Source: an uncultured Collinsella sp.
GTDB lineage: Bacteria; Actinomycetota; Coriobacteriia; Coriobacteriales; Coriobacteriaceae
Reading direction: 5' to 3'
NCBI GenBank assembly: GCA_959599615.1
Contig: CAUGKA010000073.1
Coordinates: 1 to 8,857 of the forward strand
Length of the DNA: 8,857 nt
In this document: one piece after another, positions 4,664-8,857 of the stretch
Layout: each line of letters begins with the position of its first letter
How positions within the stretch are numbered: the stretch's first letter is position 1
The notes under the pieces: generated by a model
The model's database searches: none
Told to the model about the DNA's origin: nothing
Seen by the model: the letters and a program-made list of their open reading frames with translations, nothing else
Translations under genes and position numbers: made by a program

Positions 4664-4739
4664 CCCGTGCAAACCCCGTGCAAAAACCGCCCGCGCTGGT
4701 GGACAATAACGCCTACCGAAACAATCCGCTTTGCACGGG
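4664..4739 (+). promoter_or_regulatory. Triple CCCGTGCAAA motif in the C-S lyase leader
   Basis: CCCGTGCAAA occurs at 4664-4673 and 4675-4684 as a direct repeat with an 11-base period, and its exact complement TTTGCACGGG lies at 4730-4739, running into the GGGAG Shine-Dalgarno sequence of the following gene. If transcription starts upstream of 4664, either copy can pair with 4730-4739 and hide the ribosome site. If it starts from the -10-like GACAAT (4702-4707), the copies instead look like operator sites flanking the promoter. The rest of the 123-base gap (4625-4747) holds nothing else I recognise. Confidence 0.5.
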
Positions 4740-4747
4740 AGCTCAGC

Positions 4748-5962
4748 ATGAAATACGACTTTACTTCGCTTATCGACCGCCACGGCATGGACGCCATCGC
4801 CGTTGACTCCTGGGGCGAGATCCCCGGCATGGCTCCGAGCGCACCCGACGAGGGCTTCGACCGCATTCCCATGTGGGTGGCGGACATGAACTTTGCCACG
4901 GTGCCCACGGTCCAGGAGCACATCATTCAGCGCGCCCAGCACCCCATGTTTGGCTATTTCAATCCGCGCGACGAGTACTTCGACCGCATCATCGAATGGC
5001 AGAGCCGCCGCAACGGCGTTAAGGGCCTGTGCCCGGAGCATATCGGCTACGAGAACGGCGTGCTGGGCGGCGTCGTATCGACCCTGCGCGCGTATGTCCA
5101 GCCGGGCGATGCGGTGCTGGTCCACAGCCCCACCTACATCGGCTTTACCAAGTCTATCGAAGCCGCGGGCTATCGCATTGTCCACAGCCCGCTTAAGCTC
5201 GACGACCAAGGCGTGTGGCGTATGGACTTTGAGGACATGGAGCGCAAGCTCGCCCAAAACCACATCCATGCCGCGGTGTTCTGCTCGCCGCACAATCCCT
5301 GTGGCCGAGTATGGGAGCGCGACGAGGTCGAACGCGCCATGGACATCTATCGCCAGCACGATTGCGTGGTGATCTCGGATGAGATTTGGTCCGATATCAT
5401 CCTGCCGGGTCACAAGCATATCCCGACGCAGTCGGTGAGCGAGGATGCCCGCATGCGCACGGTTGCCCTCTATGCGCCCAGTAAGACGTTCAACCTGGCG
5501 GGCCTGGTCGGCAGCTACCACATCATCTATGACGAGACGCTGCGCGACCGCGTGAGCGCTGTGTCCAACAAGACCCACTACAACGAGATGAACGTCCTCT
5601 CCATGCATGCGCTTATCGGTGCCTACCAGCAGCAGGGCTACGAGTGGGTCGATGAGCTCAACCAGGTCATCCAGGGTAACATCGCCTATTTCTGCGATTA
5701 CGTGGACGAGCATTTTGAGGGCGTGTCCTATTCGCGCCCGCAGGGCACGTATATGGTGTTCCTGGACTGCACCGAGTGGTGCCGCGATCATGGCCACGAT
5801 ATTCAGTGGCTGCTCGACGAGGGCGCGCGTGTGGGCGTGGGCTATCAGGATGGCCGTCCATTCCATGGACCTTGCCACATTCGCGTGAATCTGGCACTGC
5901 CGCTTTCGCGTGTAAGGGAGGCGTGCGAGCGTCTGGACCGCTACGTTTTTAATGCACAGTAA
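4748..5962 (+). CDS. patB: MalY/PatB-family PLP-dependent C-S beta-lyase (aminotransferase fold type I)
   Basis: This 404-residue enzyme matches the MalY/PatB group, which cleaves the C-S bond of cystathionine, cysteine or related thioethers to a thiol (or H2S), pyruvate and ammonia in the cytoplasm. PMWVADMNF (41-49) is the family's N-terminal signature. FCSPHNPCGRVW (178-189) supplies the Asn that contacts PLP, ISDEIWSDI (209-217) the Asp211 that holds the pyridine nitrogen, and APSKTFNLAG (243-252) the PLP lysine K246. HIRVNLALP (377-385) gives the carboxylate-binding Arg379. Length and order are normal, with no missing catalytic residue. ATG 4748 has GGGAG about six bases upstream; the frame upstream holds the repeated CCCGTGCAAA motif rather than protein. 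The true substrate cannot be told from a simple aminotransferase or from methionine/cystathionine metabolism by sequence alone. Confidence 0.9.
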   Translation: MKYDFTSLIDRHGMDAIAVDSWGEIPGMAPSAPDEGFDRIPMWVADMNFATVPTVQEHIIQRAQHPMFGYFNPRDEYFDRIIEWQSRRNGVKGLCPEHIGYENGVLGGVVSTLRAYVQPGDAVLVHSPTYIGFTKSIEAAGYRIVHSPLKLDDQGVWRMDFEDMERKLAQNHIHAAVFCSPHNPCGRVWERDEVERAMDIYRQHDCVVISDEIWSDIILPGHKHIPTQSVSEDARMRTVALYAPSKTFNLAGLVGSYHIIYDETLRDRVSAVSNKTHYNEMNVLSMHALIGAYQQQGYEWVDELNQVIQGNIAYFCDYVDEHFEGVSYSRPQGTYMVFLDCTEWCRDHGHDIQWLLDEGARVGVGYQDGRPFHGPCHIRVNLALPLSRVREACERLDRYVFNAQ

Positions 5963-6048
5963 GTGAGCGCCTTTGCCGTGGCGATGGCTGGCCGTTCCGG
6001 ATCGAATGACGAAGCCTCGACGTCTGCATTAGAAGACCAAGCCGTCTC

Positions 6049-6105
6049 GCAGGTCAAAGATGACGGCCTTAAGACGCTCAATTGCTATTTGCAAGACCTG
6101 CTTTT
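6049..6105 (+). terminator. Possible branched hairpin terminator between convergent genes
   Basis: GCAGGTC (6049-6055) pairs perfectly with GACCTGC (6095-6101), followed by TTTT (6102-6105) on the plus strand. Directly inside the right arm, TTGC (6082-6085) can pair with GCAA (6091-6094). The main loop is long (39 bases), so this is an unusual terminator at best. It lies in the 148-base gap after the C-S lyase gene, just before the end of the opposing Nim-like gene. I see nothing else in that gap. Confidence 0.3.
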
Positions 6106-6110
6106 AGGGC

Positions 6111-6590
6111 CTACTTCTCATGAATCTGCTTGCCGCAAAGATGCTCAATCGAAATCTCGTAGAGTTGGACGCCCTTGATGTCTTTGGCGATTTCCTCCTC
6201 GACTTCTTCGGCAGAGGGGTAGTACTTAAGCGCGAGCTGGCGGACTTTGTCCTCGATAAACGCAGGTGTCTCATTTACCAGACGACAACGGCCAAAGACC
6301 ACGGTGCTCATAACATAGGGAGCCCAGTCGCCGTCCTTGTACCACTCGTTGCCGTAAACGGTAAAGCAGACTTTATCATCATGCCTGAGTGAATCGACCT
6401 TGTGGCCAGCCTTGGCGCCATGGAAATAAATCTTGTCGTGCTCGGCGTCAAAGAAGTAGTTGACGGGAATGGCGTAGGGGTAGCCATCATCGCCGTTGAC
6501 GGCAAAGACGCCGCGCTTGCGGGTAGCGAGCAGTTCGCGCGCTTTCTCGTCGGTGATGGCGCGTTTCTTTCGACGTAAGGGCCTAAACAT
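6111..6590 (-). CDS. Pyridoxamine 5'-phosphate oxidase-fold, NimA-like flavoprotein
   Basis: This 159-residue split-barrel protein resembles the flavin-binding group related to 5-nitroimidazole reductase NimA, a frequent annotation in gut anaerobes. It starts with the typical MFRPLRRKKRAITDEKA segment and carries GVFAVNGDDGYPYAIPVNYFF (27-47), IYFHGAKAGHKVDSL (54-68), and DKVCFTVYG (72-80), which form the flavin-binding barrel. Such proteins bind FMN or a related cofactor and can reduce small molecules; nitroimidazole reduction is shown for few members, so resistance should not be assumed. The ATG at 6590 has AAAGGAAG upstream. It lies 41 bases downstream of the hybrid sensor kinase gene on the same strand, so co-transcription is plausible. 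It converges on the C-S lyase gene. Its C-terminus (LYEISIEHLCGKQIHEK) is complete. Confidence 0.85.
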   Translation of the reverse strand: MFRPLRRKKRAITDEKARELLATRKRGVFAVNGDDGYPYAIPVNYFFDAEHDKIYFHGAKAGHKVDSLRHDDKVCFTVYGNEWYKDGDWAPYVMSTVVFGRCRLVNETPAFIEDKVRQLALKYYPSAEEVEEEIAKDIKGVQLYEISIEHLCGKQIHEK

Positions 6591-6631
6591 CGTCGGCTTC
6601 CTTTCTACTGCGCATGGTGGTTGAGCACAAA

Positions 6632-8857
6632 CTATAGCGAAACAGCCCCGTTTTTCTTGATGCAGGCGAGTATGTTTTTGAGCTTGCTAAAGTCGAGCGG
6701 TTTGGGCAGATGGGCGTTCATGCCGGCGTCGTGTGCCGCCTTGGCGTCTTCGGCAAAGGCGTTGGCGGTGAGCGCGATGATGGGGATGTCGGCCGCATCG
6801 GCCTTTTCGCTCAGGCGGATCGCCCGGGTTGCCTCGTAGCCGTCCATGCCCGGCATCATGATGTCCATCAGGATTGCATCGAAGCTGCCGGCGGGACGAC
6901 CAACATATAGATCGACCGTTTCGTTGCCGTCGGCGGCGCGAGTCACGACGATGCCTTCGCTTTCGAGCAGAGCTTGGGCAATCTCGGCATTGAGTTCGTT
7001 ATCTTCTGCCAAAAGGACGTTCATGCCGGCGAGCGAGCAGTTGTATGTTTGCTCGTCCGCACATTCCCTTGCCTGAGGGTTCTTGTCGATATCGAGCGGA
7101 ATCCGGACGTCAAACGTACTCCCCACGCCAACCTCACTCGAAATCTCAATCGTGCCGCCCATCATATCGATGAGCGATTTGACGATAGACATGCCAATGC
7201 CGGTTCCTTGGAACTTGCTGCGCGCATCGTCGCCTTCCTGGGCAAACGGCTCGTAAATGTGTGCCAAAAACTCGGATGTCATACCAATGCCGGTATCCGA
7301 GACGCTAAAGCAAAACACGGCGTGCTCGTCGTCGACCGGTTTGATGGTCGATGAGAACGTGACGGTGCCTCCGTGCTTGTTGTACTTGATGCTGTTGTCG
7401 AGCAGGTTGACAAGGATCTGCCGAATATGGGTGGGGCTGCCGATCATATATTGGTCGACAGCGTAGGGCTCGCTGGTGTCGAGCATGGTTATGCCGCGGT
7501 CCGATGCGCGGAGCTTGCACAGTACGAGCGCATTGTCGCACAGCTCTTTAAGGTTGAATGATTCGTGCTCGAGCGTCACTTTGCGCTCCTCGATCCTGCC
7601 CATCTCGAGGATGTCGTTAATCAGTGACAGCAGGTGATTGGCGGCAACGCGCGCCTTGGCGCGGCTTTCGCGGGCGACCTGCATGTCGCCTTCTCTCAAT
7701 TCCTCAATTTCGATAAGGCCCAGGATGCCGTTGAGCGGCGTGCGGATGTCGTGGCTCATGCGCGTGAGGAAAGCGGTTTTGGCGGCGTTGGCGGCATCGG
7801 CTTTCTGCCGTTCCTCCTGTGCGCGGTAAAGCGACCAGACAAGGATGACGATGCCGGTGAGCAAAATGCAGATGACGACTGCCGCAATGACGATGCGGTT
7901 GCGGTAGAGAAGTCGGAACGCATCCGATTCTTGCGCCGAGTACGATGTGGGGAAATAGCTGTTTGCAGAGAGCGATTCACCTGCATTGACGATGCCCTTA
8001 TTGATGATTCCCAGCAGCTCGGGCTTGCCGCGCGAAATTAAACACGATAGTTGCGCCGTGTTGGTGAGTTCCTGTGTTTCGAAATCCTCGATGTCGTAGA
8101 TGTCGCGGAGAGTTTCCAGGCGCGTGCTGGGGACAATGATGCAACGTGCCTTCCCCTCATTGAGGGCTTTGAGCACCTCGCCGTCATTCGAATACTCGGT
8201 TACCGTTGCGTTCGGAAAGAGACTTTCGAGCTCAAAACGGTTAACGATTGTGCTCTTTGTACAAGCGATGTTCTTAAGGTCGCTGTTCAGGTTTTTGCCA
8301 CTGTGAATGGCGGTCAGCGAAACCGTTCCCATCGAGTTTGACTGGATGACCCCTGTCTGCTCGGCGAGCCAGTAGTCGCGAAACAACGGCAGGGCGACAT
8401 CGATGGTTCCGTTGGAAAGGGCTTTGATCATTTGCTTGTTGTTCGAGAGTGCGATTGTTTTGACCGTAATGCCAAACTTGTCGTGCAACGTCGTTGCAAG
8501 CGAGGCGAGCGACCCTTCCATCTCGCCGTCGTCATTTTGCGTACAGTAGGGAAGTTGGTTTTTAAGATAGCCAATCGTGATGGTATTGCCGTTTTCTTTG
8601 AGCCAGGTGGTCTCGGTGCCGGTGAGCGATGACGAGCCACTGTTTTGGGTCGAGTAACTCGATTTGACTTCCTCGTTATAGCGCGGGTTATCGCGGGCGA
8701 TGGTCGTCATGGCGGCGTTGATGTCGTTCATCAGGTCAGGGCGGCTTTTAGGAACGGCAAAATAGTAGTCGCTCGAGCCTACGTAGAACATGGGTGACGC
8801 ATCGGGCGACGAAATGGTGTCGTTCATGATGACGGCGTCGACCTCGCCGTCTGCAAG
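6632..8857 (-). CDS. Hybrid sensor histidine kinase with solute-binding sensor domains and C-terminal receiver (5' end outside window)
   Basis: The frame runs off the right edge; 741 residues are visible and none of the Met codons near the edge is a real start, since the first residues LADGEVDAVI already belong to a periplasmic binding-protein (SBP type 3) fold. Visible residues about 1-60 end one binding domain and about 90-300 form a second (TITIGYLKNQLPYC through LGIINKGI), so the sensor appears to have tandem copies. A membrane span follows (about 322-344), then HisKA with SHDIRTPLNGILG (His369), the N box LVNLLDNSIKYN (482-493), G1 DTGIGM (521-526), G2 GTGIGMSIVK (551-560), and a receiver (614-730) with Asp665 and Lys719. 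It should sense an amino-acid-like or other small ligand outside the cell and pass phosphate to its own receiver. No Hpt or output domain follows the receiver, so a separate Hpt protein or regulator must act downstream, or the receiver tunes the kinase. Confidence 0.93.
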   Translation of the reverse strand, partial: LADGEVDAVIMNDTISSPDASPMFYVGSSDYYFAVPKSRPDLMNDINAAMTTIARDNPRYNEEVKSSYSTQNSGSSSLTGTETTWLKENGNTITIGYLKNQLPYCTQNDDGEMEGSLASLATTLHDKFGITVKTIALSNNKQMIKALSNGTIDVALPLFRDYWLAEQTGVIQSNSMGTVSLTAIHSGKNLNSDLKNIACTKSTIVNRFELESLFPNATVTEYSNDGEVLKALNEGKARCIIVPSTRLETLRDIYDIEDFETQELTNTAQLSCLISRGKPELLGIINKGIVNAGESLSANSYFPTSYSAQESDAFRLLYRNRIVIAAVVICILLTGIVILVWSLYRAQEERQKADAANAAKTAFLTRMSHDIRTPLNGILGLIEIEELREGDMQVARESRAKARVAANHLLSLINDILEMGRIEERKVTLEHESFNLKELCDNALVLCKLRASDRGITMLDTSEPYAVDQYMIGSPTHIRQILVNLLDNSIKYNKHGGTVTFSSTIKPVDDEHAVFCFSVSDTGIGMTSEFLAHIYEPFAQEGDDARSKFQGTGIGMSIVKSLIDMMGGTIEISSEVGVGSTFDVRIPLDIDKNPQARECADEQTYNCSLAGMNVLLAEDNELNAEIAQALLESEGIVVTRAADGNETVDLYVGRPAGSFDAILMDIMMPGMDGYEATRAIRLSEKADAADIPIIALTANAFAEDAKAAHDAGMNAHLPKPLDFSKLKNILACIKKNGAVSL

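Noticed and set aside
4652..5878. A 408-codon open frame on the minus strand opposite the C-S lyase gene
   Set aside because: It is a mirror of a GC-rich coding region. Its product is rich in Ala, Val, His and Arg without any domain, whereas the plus strand encodes a complete enzyme with all catalytic motifs.
5963..6178. GTG-initiated frame directly after the C-S lyase stop codon
   Set aside because: No Shine-Dalgarno sequence, no recognisable pattern, and it runs antisense into the end of the Nim-like gene.
8825..8827. ATG as the start of the sensor kinase
   Set aside because: The ten codons upstream to the window edge continue a binding-protein domain (LADGEVDAVI), so the gene begins outside the window.
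1..8857. CRISPR array, tRNA, rRNA or insertion sequence with transposase
   Set aside because: No regularly spaced direct repeats, no cloverleaf, no rRNA-like stretch and no transposase or integrase frame were seen; the repeats present are isolated hairpins.

Overview
The window looks like a chromosomal segment of a high-GC Gram-positive gut anaerobe, most likely Collinsella or a close relative in the Coriobacteriia. This is an inference from moderately high GC, strong AGGAGG-type ribosome binding sites on most genes and the combination of gene families; no rRNA or other marker is present. It carries eight protein genes that look functional (one cut by the right edge), two gene relics, two families of palindromic intergenic repeats and several candidate control sites.

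Left part (1-2616, all genes on the minus strand). A macrodomain ADP-ribosyl hydrolase gene (1047-1832) runs into a class M sirtuin gene (221-1105) with a 59-base overlap, giving a compact module for adding and removing protein ADP-ribosylation. Upstream lies a broken HxlR-type regulator fragment (1936-2022), then a ribbon-helix-helix antitoxin gene (2127-2393) preceded by what looks like the C-terminal stub of its toxin (2402-2509). Hairpin repeats of two families (A: 132-200 and 2044-2113; B: 83-127 and 2561-2616) sit just 3' of these genes. Arms of family B abut the truncated ends of both relics, so this stretch looks like a site of past rearrangement.

Middle part (2617-4624). A glutaredoxin gene (2622-2867) lies behind a regulator (2919-3746) built from an XRE DNA-binding domain, a zinc ribbon and a TipAS-like ligand-binding domain; both are on the minus strand. 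Divergent from them is trmO (3887-4624), which methylates t6A37 in tRNA and may be translated from a leaderless mRNA.

Right part (4625-8857). A MalY/PatB-type C-S lyase (4748-5962, plus strand) is preceded by three copies of a 10-base motif, one of which overlaps its Shine-Dalgarno sequence. It converges on a pyridoxamine-phosphate-oxidase/NimA-like flavoprotein gene (6111-6590). That gene lies 41 bases downstream of a large hybrid sensor kinase (6632 to beyond 8857) with extracytoplasmic solute-binding domains, a membrane span, HisKA, HATPase and a C-terminal receiver. Several genes (glutaredoxin, C-S lyase, Nim-like flavoprotein, sirtuin/macrodomain) would fit thiol, redox or stress physiology, but nothing shows that they act together.
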